From positions 62,001-126,000 of the forward strand of contig NZ_DOEH01000006.1 in NCBI RefSeq assembly GCF_003533305.1: a stretch of DNA of 64,000 bases, written 5' to 3'. Both the position numbers and the translations under genes were made by a program. Within the stretch, counting starts at the first letter, position 1. Each line of letters opens with the position of its first letter. Under the pieces are notes generated by a model. It saw only the letters and a list, made by a program, of their open reading frames with translations. It was not told the origin of the DNA and ran no database searches. Positions 37,188 through 45,866 of the stretch are shown here, piece after piece. Source of the stretch: Providencia sp. GTDB lineage: Bacteria > Pseudomonadota > Gammaproteobacteria > Enterobacterales > Enterobacteriaceae.

Positions 37188-37209
37188 AAATTGAATGTTG
37201 TTTCAATTT
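37188..37209. promoter_or_regulatory. Palindrome upstream of iolA
   Basis: AAATTGAA (37188-37195) and TTCAATTT (37202-37209) are perfect inverted arms. The same arm sequence recurs upstream of iolG at 41120-41143. The adjacent GATCACAT at 37180-37187 resembles a CRP half-site. Confidence 0.5.
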
Positions 37210-37218
37210 TAGTTGAAA

Positions 37219-37236
37219 ATGAAATGAATATTTCAT
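37219..37236. promoter_or_regulatory. IolR-like operator upstream of iolA
   Basis: ATGAAAT-GAAT-ATTTCAT is a perfect 7-4-7 inverted repeat containing GAAA-N6-TTTC, 45 bases before the iolA start. IolR of Sinorhizobium was reported to recognise GGAA-N6-TTCC. Near-identical copies occur upstream of iolG and the second dehydrogenase gene. Confidence 0.65.
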
Positions 37237-37281
37237 ATACCTTTACTAACAAGGTAACTCTATCAGCTAAAGAGAGGCAAC

Positions 37282-38793
37282 ATGGAACAGATTCAAAATT
37301 TCATTGGTGGCGAAATAGTATCCAGTAAAAGTGGACGTTTTGCGCCAGTGTATAACCCGGCGACGGGTGAGCAAATTGCACAAGTTGTACTAAGTAGCGC
37401 CGATGAAACTAAACAGGCAATAGAGATTGCACATAAAGCATTTTCTCAGTGGTCTAAGCTATCTCCGCTAAGACGCTCTCGTATTCTGTTTAAATTCAAA
37501 GCATTACTTGAACTTAATATGGATAGCTTAGCGCGCCTTATTTCACAAGAGCATGGTAAAGTATTTTCTGATGCAGTGGGTGAAGTCACGCGTGGTCTTG
37601 AAGTTGTTGAATTTGCTTGCGGTATTCCTCATCTGCAAAAAGGTGAACATTCAGCCAACGTTGCAACAGGTGTTGATAGTCATTCACTGATGCAACCATT
37701 AGGTGTTTGCGTTGGTATTACTCCGTTTAACTTTCCTGCAATGGTACCAATGTGGATGTTCCCAGTTGCCTTAGCAACAGGTAATACTTTTATTTTGAAG
37801 CCTTCAGAAAAAGACCCTTCTTTGGCATTGGAACTCGCTAAATTATTGAAAGAAGCGGGTTTACCTGATGGCGTGTTTAATGTTGTTCAAGGGGATAAAG
37901 AGTCCGTTGATACATTACTCACAGCGCCAGAAGTTCAAGCTGTCAGTTTTGTTGGCTCGACTCCGATTGCTGAATATATATATTCTACTGCGTCTAAGCA
38001 TGGTAAGCGTTGTCAAGCACTCGGTGGTGCAAAAAATCATTGCATATTGATGCCTGACGCAGATATGGACCAAGCAACAAATGCCATCATGGGCGCTGCG
38101 TTCGGCGCGGCAGGTGAGCGCTGTATGGCATTGTCAGTTGTTCTTGCTGTTGGTGATGAAACCGCAGATTCTTTAATTGCTAAACTCAAAAGTCAAATTG
38201 CTAAAATGACGGTAGGCCCAGGTCTTACCGAAGGCAAAGAAAATGATATGGGTCCGGTGATTTCAGCGCAACATAAAGCGAAGATTTGTGATTATATTAC
38301 CAGTGGTGAGAAACAAGGTGCGAGCTTATTAGTTGATGGTCGTAGCTTCAAAGTTTCTGGTTTTGAAAATGGTTATTTTGTTGGCCCAACATTATTTGAT
38401 AATGTCACCCCTGAAATGGATATTTATAAAGAAGAAATATTTGGTCCAGTACTCGCGATTGTCCGTGTACCTGATTTTGAAACAGGGCTGAAACTTATCA
38501 ATCAACATGAGTATGGTAATGGAACTGCAATTTTTACTCGTGATGGTGAAACCGCGCGTGAGTTCCAAGAAAATGTTCTTGCAGGGATGGTTGGGATAAA
38601 TATTCCGATCCCAGTACCAATGGCATTCCATAGCTTTGGTGGTTGGAAACGTTCTATTTTTGGCCCATTGAATGTCCATGGTAATGACGGTGTTCGTTTC
38701 TATACAAGAATGAAAACAGTAACAAGTCGTTGGCCTGCTAGTGTTCGTTTAGAGCATCATGAAAGTAGTTTTACAATGCCAACTATGGAATAA
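37282..38793 (+). CDS. iolA: IolA, CoA-acylating methylmalonate-semialdehyde dehydrogenase
   Basis: 503 aa ALDH-superfamily enzyme catalysing the last step of inositol breakdown: malonate semialdehyde to acetyl-CoA, or methylmalonate semialdehyde to propionyl-CoA. Family marks are GITPFNFPAMVPMWMFP, FVGSTPIAEYIY and the catalytic cysteine C281 in AAGERCMALS. GERCMAL, in place of the usual GQxC, is typical of this CoA-dependent group. The ATG follows GAGAGGCAAC. It leads the iolA-iolD unit divergent from iolR; iolD starts 12 bases after its stop. Confidence 0.95.
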   Translation: MEQIQNFIGGEIVSSKSGRFAPVYNPATGEQIAQVVLSSADETKQAIEIAHKAFSQWSKLSPLRRSRILFKFKALLELNMDSLARLISQEHGKVFSDAVGEVTRGLEVVEFACGIPHLQKGEHSANVATGVDSHSLMQPLGVCVGITPFNFPAMVPMWMFPVALATGNTFILKPSEKDPSLALELAKLLKEAGLPDGVFNVVQGDKESVDTLLTAPEVQAVSFVGSTPIAEYIYSTASKHGKRCQALGGAKNHCILMPDADMDQATNAIMGAAFGAAGERCMALSVVLAVGDETADSLIAKLKSQIAKMTVGPGLTEGKENDMGPVISAQHKAKICDYITSGEKQGASLLVDGRSFKVSGFENGYFVGPTLFDNVTPEMDIYKEEIFGPVLAIVRVPDFETGLKLINQHEYGNGTAIFTRDGETAREFQENVLAGMVGINIPIPVPMAFHSFGGWKRSIFGPLNVHGNDGVRFYTRMKTVTSRWPASVRLEHHESSFTMPTME

Positions 38794-38805
38794 ATGGAGA
38801 CCCTT

Positions 38806-40743
38806 ATGAATAAGCAGAAAATGACCACAGCTCAAGCGTTGGTTAAATTTCTTAATCAGCAGTATGTTGAAGTCGATGGTGAACAGTATCCGTTTATTCA
38901 GGGGGTATTTACCATTTTTGGTCATGGTAACGTTGTTGGGTTAGGGCAGGCGCTTGAAGAAGCGCCGGGTCATTTACGTGTTTATCAAGGATGCAATGAG
39001 CAAGGTATGGCTCATATTGCTACCGGTTTTGCGAAGCAAAAAAAACGTAAACAGATTTTTGCTGTGACCTCTTCGGTGGGACCTGGCGCAGCAAATATGA
39101 TAACGGCTGCGGCGACAGCAACAGCTAATCGTATTCCATTATTGCTATTACCGGGCGACACATTTGCCACCCGCCAACCTGATCCTGTTTTGCAGCAGGT
39201 CGAGCAATATGGTGATGGGACTATTAGTACTAATGATTGCTTTAGGCCTATCTCTCGTTATTGGGATAGAGTCTCTCGACCTGAACAGCTTATGGCAGCA
39301 ATGATTAATGCTATGAGAGTACTGACTGATCCTGCGGATACGGGCGCGGTGACAATTTGTCTACCCCAAGATGTTCAAGGTGAGGCGTGGGATTACCCAG
39401 ATTATTTTTTTGAAAAGCGAGTTCATCGTATTGAGCGACGTCCTGCTACCACGATCAGCCTGAATGAAGCTGTTAGTCTTATTCAAAGTCACAAAAGACC
39501 ACTATTAGTTTGTGGTGGCGGTGTTCGTTATTCAGAAGCACATGATGTTTTTCTAGATTTTGCTCAGCGTTATTCGATACCTTTTGGGGAAACCCAAGCG
39601 GGTAAAAGTGCGATTGTGGCAAGTCATCCTCTGAACGTTGGGGGGATTGGGACTACCGGAGGACTCGCGGCAAACTTATTAGCTAAAGATGCCGATCTGG
39701 TGATTGGCGTAGGGACTCGTTTTACTGACTTTACGACGGCGTCTAAATCATTATTTAGTCATCCCAATGTCAAGTTTTTGAATATTAACGTAGCAGAGTT
39801 CGATGCAGGCAAACTTGATGGATTAAAAGTTATCGCTGATGCTAAAGAGGCACTTTCGGCTATCGATAAGCTAATGCAAGGAAGTGGCTATCAAGCACAG
39901 TGGGGCGAAGCTATTTCTAAAGCAAAACAGCAGTGGCAAACAGAATTAACACGTTTATTTTCAATTCAATATAAACCATTGGATTTTGTACCTGAAGTTG
40001 CCGGACATCTTGATGACAAGTTGGAAGAATACAAGAATGTGTTAGGCACTGAGCTTACACAAACTCGCGTTTTAGGGCTTATTCAGCAAAATATGGAAGA
40101 TAATGCCATTATTGTGGGTGCTGCGGGTTCGCTACCGGGCGATCTTCAGCGTATTTGGTTACCGAAACATCGTGATACTTATCATCTTGAGTACGGCTAC
40201 TCTTGTATGGGTTATGAAATTGCGGCCGCAGTGGGTGCTAAAATTGCAGCGCCAACACAACCTGTTTATGCAATGGTCGGCGATGGTTCATATCTGATGC
40301 TACACAGCGAGTTACAAACTGCTATCCAAGAAAACCTTAAGATCACTATCTTATTATTTGATAATGCAGGGTTTGGTTGTATTAATAACCTGCAAATGAG
40401 CCAAGGTATGGGGAGTTTTGGTACCGAAAATCGTCATCGTAACCCACAAACGGGTTTAATGGATGGTCCATTAGTTAAAGTGGACTTTGCTAAGAATGCA
40501 GAAAGTTATGGATGTAAGAGCTATCGCGTGCATGATGAAACTCAATTAATCTCTGCTATTGAAGATGCAAAGCTGCAATTAGGCTGTGTGTTAATTGATA
40601 TTAAAGTCTTACCTAAAACCATGACAAATGGCTATGAGGCATGGTGGCGAACGGGTACAGCTCAGGTTGCTAATAAACCTGAAATAGTCGCAGCTGCGGA
40701 TAAAATTAAGCACATGGTGGATAATAACGTTCGCCTGTATTAG
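38806..40743 (+). CDS. iolD: IolD, trihydroxycyclohexane-1,2-dione acylhydrolase
   Basis: 645 aa thiamine diphosphate enzyme that opens the ring of 3D-(3,5/4)-trihydroxycyclohexane-1,2-dione to 5-deoxy-glucuronate. The N-terminal PYR domain carries the catalytic Glu in [18 protein letters not shown], and the C-terminal domain has the ThDP motif from [12 protein letters not shown] to [12 protein letters not shown] start at 38806, 8 bases after GGAG, although an ATG at 38794 is in frame. It is followed by a hairpin at 40778-40802 and a terminator at 40920. Confidence 0.95.
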   Translation: MNKQKMTTAQALVKFLNQQYVEVDGEQYPFIQGVFTIFGHGNVVGLGQALEEAPGHLRVYQGCNEQGMAHIATGFAKQKKRKQIFAVTSSVGPGAANMITAAATATANRIPLLLLPGDTFATRQPDPVLQQVEQYGDGTISTNDCFRPISRYWDRVSRPEQLMAAMINAMRVLTDPADTGAVTICLPQDVQGEAWDYPDYFFEKRVHRIERRPATTISLNEAVSLIQSHKRPLLVCGGGVRYSEAHDVFLDFAQRYSIPFGETQAGKSAIVASHPLNVGGIGTTGGLAANLLAKDADLVIGVGTRFTDFTTASKSLFSHPNVKFLNINVAEFDAGKLDGLKVIADAKEALSAIDKLMQGSGYQAQWGEAISKAKQQWQTELTRLFSIQYKPLDFVPEVAGHLDDKLEEYKNVLGTELTQTRVLGLIQQNMEDNAIIVGAAGSLPGDLQRIWLPKHRDTYHLEYGYSCMGYEIAAAVGAKIAAPTQPVYAMVGDGSYLMLHSELQTAIQENLKITILLFDNAGFGCINNLQMSQGMGSFGTENRHRNPQTGLMDGPLVKVDFAKNAESYGCKSYRVHDETQLISAIEDAKLQLGCVLIDIKVLPKTMTNGYEAWWRTGTAQVANKPEIVAAADKIKHMVDNNVRLY

Positions 40744-40777
40744 TACACGTTATTTTAGAAAATGAGTTTTAAGGGGA

Positions 40778-40802
40778 ACTCGAAGGCAATTTGCCTTTGA
40801 GT
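40778..40802 (+). other. Stem-loop just after iolD
   Basis: ACTCGAAGGCAA (40778-40789) pairs with TTGCCTTTGAGT (40791-40802) with one G-T pair and almost no loop. No T-run follows, so it looks more like an mRNA 3'-stabilising structure than a terminator. Confidence 0.5.
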
Positions 40803-40919
40803 ATATTCCCTTATCCTAAAGGTCGTGAGGTAGGGTAATGTCGGATTATTTGCATGGATTGCTTTCGGATATTATTTAATTTTAATTGGGTTAATTAATG
40901 CCGTTGTTTTATTTTTATT

Positions 40920-40943
40920 GCTCAGCTTTTGCTGAGCTTTTTT
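40920..40943 (+). terminator. Rho-independent terminator after iolD
   Basis: GCTCAGC-TTTT-GCTGAGC is followed by TTTTTT. Confidence 0.9.
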
Positions 40944-41394
40944 GTGCTTAATGATTTGATTAGCCGTTAATGTGAGATTTTTTTCTTACATTATTGCATT
41001 TCAATGACTAATTTATTGTAAATCAACTGGGTAAATGTAAACTGTTTCGAACTTTTTTATTTTTCTTTTTATCTAAAACAGTCTTAAAGCTATGCAATAG
41101 TTGATTAAAATCGAAGGATAAATTGAAACGTTCATTTCAATTTGTTTCGTTTGTGATTGAAATCGTTTGTTTTTCGATAGAAAAAGGAGCCATTGCGCTT
41201 TTATACGTCTAATTGATTGAGTTTACATTATTGTTTTGTGATCTTAATAACACTAAAAATCCACTTTTAGATAACATTTGTTACCTAGCGCTCAAAAATA
41301 TAATTTTCAAATAATTATAAATTGAAATGAATGTTTTATTTGGTATATTCCATACTATCCTAATAGTGGATTTAAAGTATCAAGGAGCATTTAA
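40944..41394. promoter_or_regulatory. iolG upstream region with palindrome and IolR-like sites
   Basis: No gene lies here. A near-24-base palindrome has arms AAATTGAAA (41120-41128) and TTTCAATTT (41135-41143), and its core GAAACGTTCATTTC (41125-41138) fits GAAA-N6-TTTC. A second, weaker copy, GAAATGAATGTTTT, lies at 41325-41338, about 57 bases before iolG. The two sites, 200 bases apart, could allow looping by the repressor. Confidence 0.6.
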
Positions 41395-42381
41395 ATGTTC
41401 AACATAGCACTATTTGGCGCAGGACGTATTGGACAGGTGCATGCTGTTAATATTGCCGGCCATAAAGAAACCACACTTTATTCTGTTATTGATCCATACC
41501 AACCAAATGCAGATGCGCTAGCTGAAAAGTATCAGGCAAAAATTCAATCAGTAGAAGAAGCAATGCAAGACCCGAATGTACACGGTGTTTTGATTGCATC
41601 TGCGACAGACACTCATGCGAATTTAATTGAATTGGCAGCAAAACATAAAAAAGTTATTTTTTGTGAGAAGCCTGTCCACTTAGATCTTGAACGTGTTAAG
41701 CAGTGTTTAAAAAGCGTTAAGGAACACAATGTTCCTCTCTTTATTGGTTTTAATCGCCGCTACGACCCTCAATTCCATCACCTTAAAAATTTATTCGAAC
41801 AAGGCGCAATTGGTAAAGCTGAATCTTTAATTATCACTTCACGTGACCCATCACCACCACCCGCTGAATATGTGAAAGTTTCAGGGGGTATGTTTAGAGA
41901 TATGACCATCCATGATTTTGATATGGCGCGCTTTATGATTGGTGAAGAGCCATGTTCTGTCTTTGCACAAGGTAGTAATGTCGTTGATCCTGCAATTGGT
42001 CAAGCTGGAGATATTGATACCGCATTTATAATTTTGAAATTCCCATCCGGTGCTATGGCAACGATTTCGAATAGTCGTCGCTCAGGTTATGGCTATGATC
42101 AACGTGTTGAGTTACATGGTGAAAAAGGATTATTAACGGCGGGAAATATCAAAGAAAATAGTGTGGAATTACTTAGCGAAGTTGGCTGTTTATCTGCAAA
42201 GCCTGAATTCTTTTTCTTACAGCGTTATAACGAAGCTTACAAAGCAGAGTGGAATCACTTTGTTGATATTTTAGCTGGACGTGCTGAATCTGAAACAACC
42301 GGTACAGATGGTGAACTTGCTTTATATCTTGCAGATAAAGCTCTTGAGTCATTAAAGACAGGTAAAGAAGTCAAATTATAG
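41395..42381 (+). CDS. iolG: IolG, myo-inositol 2-dehydrogenase
   Basis: 328 aa Gfo/Idh/MocA oxidoreductase that oxidises myo-inositol to scyllo-inosose with NAD. The Rossmann start is IALFGAGRIGQVHAVN. The catalytic Lys is in FCEKPVHLD, and the active-site Asp/His region is GGMFRDMTIHDFDMARF. An AAGGAGC ribosome-binding site lies before the ATG. It is transcribed alone after a terminator and its own operator region. It is the first enzyme of the pathway here. Confidence 0.93.
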   Translation: MFNIALFGAGRIGQVHAVNIAGHKETTLYSVIDPYQPNADALAEKYQAKIQSVEEAMQDPNVHGVLIASATDTHANLIELAAKHKKVIFCEKPVHLDLERVKQCLKSVKEHNVPLFIGFNRRYDPQFHHLKNLFEQGAIGKAESLIITSRDPSPPPAEYVKVSGGMFRDMTIHDFDMARFMIGEEPCSVFAQGSNVVDPAIGQAGDIDTAFIILKFPSGAMATISNSRRSGYGYDQRVELHGEKGLLTAGNIKENSVELLSEVGCLSAKPEFFFLQRYNEAYKAEWNHFVDILAGRAESETTGTDGELALYLADKALESLKTGKEVKL

Positions 42382-42824
42382 TTTATATTTTTAATTGGAT
42401 TAGACTTTTTAATCTAATTAGAGTCATGTTATGAACGAGGGATATTCTCTCGTTCATAACACAAGCCTGAATATATTAACTCTGTAATTTTAAGGAATAA
42501 AATCAACAGAGGCAATGCAGACCTTACACTTAATCTAAAATGATATAAATGATTTATACCTTGCTATAAGTCTAGGTTTTATATTATTTATTTTATTTCA
42601 ATTTACCTTATTTAAGTGTATGTATTTGTTTTTATAAAGAATGAGTGAGTGCGCCATATTTTAATTATTCTTTATATCAGGCTTGCAATTATCTTGATAA
42701 TAATTCAATTAAAGTGCCAAAAACTTTTCATTATTTAATATTAAATACGTTCAATTAAATTTTAAATACTGAGAAAGATTTTTTTTGGCAGACATAGTGA
42801 TTCAGATAATAAGGTAATAATAAT
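42382..42824. other. Gap between iolG and the transporter, with a 12-bp hairpin
   Basis: No gene is visible. GTTATGAACGAG (42428-42439) and CTCGTTCATAAC (42449-42460) form a perfect 12-bp stem about 50 bases after iolG. It is probably a terminator despite lacking a T-run. The rest is AT-rich and presumably holds the transporter promoter. Confidence 0.6.
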
Positions 42825-44231
42825 ATGTCATTAATAATGAATCTCAATGAGCAACAAAGAAAAAGATTGCATCAAATAACATTGGTTGCAACTTTTGGTG
42901 GATTACTTTTTGGTTATGATACCGGTGTTATCAATGGTGCATTTTCTTCATTGAAAGAAAACATGGGGCTAACGCCGACGACAGAAGGCTTAGTCATGAG
43001 TGTTCTGCTCGTTGGCGCAGCCTTGGGTAGTGTTTGTGGTGGGCGTATTGCTGACTTTGTTGGACGCCGAACCTATCTATTGTATCTCTCTTTTCTATTT
43101 TTAGTTGGTGCGTTTTTATCTGCTGCCGCGCCTAATATTGAAGTATTATTAATTGCTCGATTTTTACTCGGTTTTGCCGTAGGTGGCGCTTCGGTGACCG
43201 CACCTACATTTATTTCAGAAGTTGCTCCAACCGAGATGCGGGGAAAATTAACGGGATTAAATGAAGTTGCCATTGTTATTGGTCAGCTTGCCGCTTTCGC
43301 TATTAATGCTGTTATTGGCTTGATTTGGGGGCATTTACCTGAAGTTTGGCGCTATATGTTATTGGTTCAAGCGATCCCTGCGCTGTGTTTACTATTTGGT
43401 ATGTGGCGAGCACCAGAAAGTCCACGTTGGTTAATGAGCAAAAACCGTCGTGAAGAAGCATTAAAAATTCTGAAACAAATACGCCCTGAAAAAAGAGCGA
43501 TTCAAGAGTATCAAGATATTGTTACGTTGCTAGATGTTGAAGCGGCAGAGTTGAAACGAAATCCCCATGCCCATAAGAAAAATTTAGCACTTATTTTTAA
43601 TACGCCGTGGATCTTAAAGCTCGTCTTAATTGGTATTGTGTGGGCGGCATTACAGCAAACCACGGGCGTTAACGTCATCATGTATTACGGAACTGAAATC
43701 CTAAAAACAGCGGGTTTTTCTGAACAAACTTCGTTGATTTTTAACGTATTGAACGGGGTGTTCTCAGTTGGTGGTATGGTGATTGGCGTACTTTTCTTAG
43801 TTGATCGTTTTAAACGTAAAACATTAATTGTAGGCGGTTTTGCTTTAATGGCATCACTGCATTTATTAATTGCCGCCACCGACTATTTCTTAACAGGTGA
43901 TGTAAAAGCAACGTTGATTTGGCTATTGGGAGCCGTCTTTGTAGGTGTAATGCAAGGTACTATGGGCTTCTTAACTTGGGTTGTCTTAGCTGAACTGTTC
44001 CCGCTGAAAATTCGAGGGTTATCCATGGGGATATCAGTATTCTTCATGTGGATAATGAATGCTATCGTGAGCTATTTATTCCCGGTGATGCAAGCAGAGC
44101 TTGGCTTAGGCCCTGTCTTTTTAATTTTCGCAATAATAAACTATTTAGCGATAATATTTGTTGTGAAGTTGCTGCCTGAGACCTCAAACAAGTCACTAGA
44201 ACAGTTAGAAAAAGAATTATCATCAATGTAG
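42825..44231 (+). CDS. iolT: Sugar-porter MFS transporter, probable myo-inositol:proton symporter (IolT-like)
   Basis: 468 aa with 12 predicted membrane segments and sugar-porter signatures: GYDTGVINGAF, GRIADFVGRRTYL, PESPRWLMSKNRREEAL between helices 6 and 7, QQTTGVNVIMYYGTEIL in helix 7, and PETSNKSLEQLE at the C-terminus. Its place inside the inositol locus and similarity to IolT-type carriers make myo-inositol the likely substrate. It is followed 76 bases later by an orphan PTS EIIA gene, probably on the same transcript. Confidence 0.88.
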   Translation: MSLIMNLNEQQRKRLHQITLVATFGGLLFGYDTGVINGAFSSLKENMGLTPTTEGLVMSVLLVGAALGSVCGGRIADFVGRRTYLLYLSFLFLVGAFLSAAAPNIEVLLIARFLLGFAVGGASVTAPTFISEVAPTEMRGKLTGLNEVAIVIGQLAAFAINAVIGLIWGHLPEVWRYMLLVQAIPALCLLFGMWRAPESPRWLMSKNRREEALKILKQIRPEKRAIQEYQDIVTLLDVEAAELKRNPHAHKKNLALIFNTPWILKLVLIGIVWAALQQTTGVNVIMYYGTEILKTAGFSEQTSLIFNVLNGVFSVGGMVIGVLFLVDRFKRKTLIVGGFALMASLHLLIAATDYFLTGDVKATLIWLLGAVFVGVMQGTMGFLTWVVLAELFPLKIRGLSMGISVFFMWIMNAIVSYLFPVMQAELGLGPVFLIFAIINYLAIIFVVKLLPETSNKSLEQLEKELSSM

Positions 44232-44307
44232 CATTGTCATAAAGGTAATATAGGGCAATTGCATTTGCGATATGAATACACCTAATTATCTATAAAGAGG
44301 GTTGTAT

Positions 44308-44736
44308 ATGATAGAACAACTAACGGCAAGTAACTTACATTTGGGTTGCCAAGCCAAAAACAAAGCCGAAGTATTGAAAATGGTCGGCCATGAGTTTAAG
44401 AATAAAGGTTATGTGGATCAAGATTGCGTTCATTTTCTCAATGAAAGAGAGTTGCAAATATCGACGTTTTTAGGCAATGGCATTACGCTGCCTCATCTAC
44501 CGAAGTCTGCGAATGATATTATTCTTAAAACAGGCATTGAGATCTTTCAATTTCCCGATGGCGTTATTTGGGATAGAACGAATGTGATGTTTATTGCTAT
44601 CGGTGTGATTGCAAAATCAAGAGAACATATTGATGTTCTTAGAGAAATAGCGTTGATTTTTAGTGATGAGTTTATTGCTAATGCGCTATCTATCACTTCA
44701 AGTGAGAAAGAGTTCCTCAGTATTTTACATCGCTAG
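44308..44736 (+). CDS. Orphan PTS EIIA-like protein (mannitol/fructose type) beside the inositol transporter
   Basis: 142 aa, matching the PTS EIIA type 2 domain along its whole length, similar to the mannitol EIIA domain and CmtB. The phospho-accepting His is H63 in GNGITLPHLPKS, at the family's conserved position. No EIIB or EIIC gene lies nearby. I chose the ATG at 44308 because AGAGGG lies 6-7 bases upstream; a TTG at 44302 is in frame. It may sense PTS phosphorylation and control the neighbouring transporter or an enzyme; this is inference from location. A strong terminator follows. Confidence 0.85.
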   Translation: MIEQLTASNLHLGCQAKNKAEVLKMVGHEFKNKGYVDQDCVHFLNERELQISTFLGNGITLPHLPKSANDIILKTGIEIFQFPDGVIWDRTNVMFIAIGVIAKSREHIDVLREIALIFSDEFIANALSITSSEKEFLSILHR

Positions 44737-44747
44737 ATAGGTTATGA

Positions 44748-44782
44748 CCATGAGCACCGATGTGGGGTGCTCATGGTTTTTT
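44748..44782 (+). terminator. Rho-independent terminator after the EIIA gene
   Basis: CCATGAGCACC (44748-44758) pairs with GGTGCTCATGG (44766-44776), followed by TTTTTT. It lies 10 bases from the end of the convergent antitoxin gene. Confidence 0.92.
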
Positions 44783-44791
44783 CATATGAGT

Positions 44792-45076
44792 TCATAGGAT
44801 AATCTTAGGGTTTTTAACACCACAAGCAGCAGCATAGCGAGCTAATGTTTCTATTGTTGCTTTTTCAGCATTACGTTCAGTTCGAGATATTGCTGCGGGT
44901 GATATTCCGAGACGTGCCGCAACTTGAGAGCTGCTTAGACCTGCAGAACAGCGCCATGCTACTAATTGTTCACGAACACGTTCTGATCTTAATTGTTTTT
45001 CATAAAGAGCATTAATATCAGGATCAGATAAAATTTCTTCACGTGCACTTTCCCATGAAACTGATTTTTTACTCAT
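44792..45076 (-). CDS. HigA-like XRE antitoxin
   Basis: 94 aa with a C-terminal Cro/C1-type helix-turn-helix (LVAWRCSAGLSSSQVAARLG, SPAAISRTERNAEKATIETL). It overlaps the toxin gene by 8 bases and follows it, the toxin-first order typical of HigBA systems. It should neutralise the toxin and repress the pair. The family call rests on the domain and gene order. Confidence 0.82.
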   Translation of the reverse strand: MSKKSVSWESAREEILSDPDINALYEKQLRSERVREQLVAWRCSAGLSSSQVAARLGISPAAISRTERNAEKATIETLARYAAACGVKNPKIIL

Positions 45077-45389
45077 CGTGTAGCATCTCCTCTAGTCGTT
45101 TAGCTGCATCAGATAACATTGATGAAGGCAACTTTACGGTACTTTTTGCGAAGATTTTTAGGATGAAAATTCGCTTACCTTTTCGATAAACATAAATAGC
45201 ACGCCCTATATCCCCAGCTTTTGCTCTTAATTCAAAAAATCCGTCTTTAATTGGTTTTGTATCTGGCTCTCGAAGTGATATCGCATATATAGCGAGTTTA
45301 TCAATTTGCCTAGTCATTTTAGCTTGTAATATTTTAGGTAATTCTTTTAACTCTTGTAATGCATCCTTGTGAATTTCAATCTCAAACAT
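45069..45389 (-). CDS. RelE/HigB-superfamily toxin (Gp49-like)
   Basis: 106 aa from the ATG at 45389. The pattern FEIEIHKDALQELKELPKIL, KPIKDGFFELRAKAGDIGRAIYVYRKGKRIFIL and KIFAKSTVKLP is that of phage-derived Gp49-like/HigB toxins, which cleave mRNA at the ribosome. GGAGG lies 7 bases before the ATG at 45389; an ATG at 45395 touches it directly and is less likely. It sits in reverse orientation inside the inositol cluster. Confidence 0.85.
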   Translation of the reverse strand: MFEIEIHKDALQELKELPKILQAKMTRQIDKLAIYAISLREPDTKPIKDGFFELRAKAGDIGRAIYVYRKGKRIFILKIFAKSTVKLPSSMLSDAAKRLEEMLHDE

Positions 45390-45866
45390 CAGCATCCCTC
45401 CGAATAAGTCACAATAGAGTAAAGCATAGTAACATTCAAGAGTTTAATTAACTTATAGGTTGAATTAATGTTTAAGTTAATAGTGTTTGTTTTAGATAAA
45501 TACTATTAAAAATTATGTAAATATTGATAATTAACGTGCTAGTACCCTTGTTTAATATTCATGTGTGATATTTGTTGACGCGAACATTCCATTTCTAGCT
45601 TAATTCATTTCATTTATATCGGTTTTATTCCATTTTTCATTTCATTCTGTATTTCATTGCTACAACTCCAATAATTAATTTCCTTATATATTAATCAATT
45701 AAACAAAAAATTAACGCCAGATCACAAAACGAAACTAATATTCCTTATTTTATTGAAAGTGAAATGAATATTCCGTATAACATTAGTATCAAATTAAAAA
45801 TATCAAGCACAGACATCGGGTTGATAAACGCACCGCAGATGATGAGCGATAGAGGGAGTGTTCAAA
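45390..45866. promoter_or_regulatory. Control region of the second inositol operon with clustered IolR-like sites
   Basis: No gene is visible. GAAACTAATATTCC (45731-45744) and GAAATGAATATTCC (45761-45774) are tandem GAAA-N6-TTCC sites exactly 30 bases apart, about 90-135 bases before the dehydrogenase gene. Between about 45580 and 45655 there are several more ATTTCATT and ATTCCAT elements. The toxin-antitoxin promoter must lie near the left end. Confidence 0.65.
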
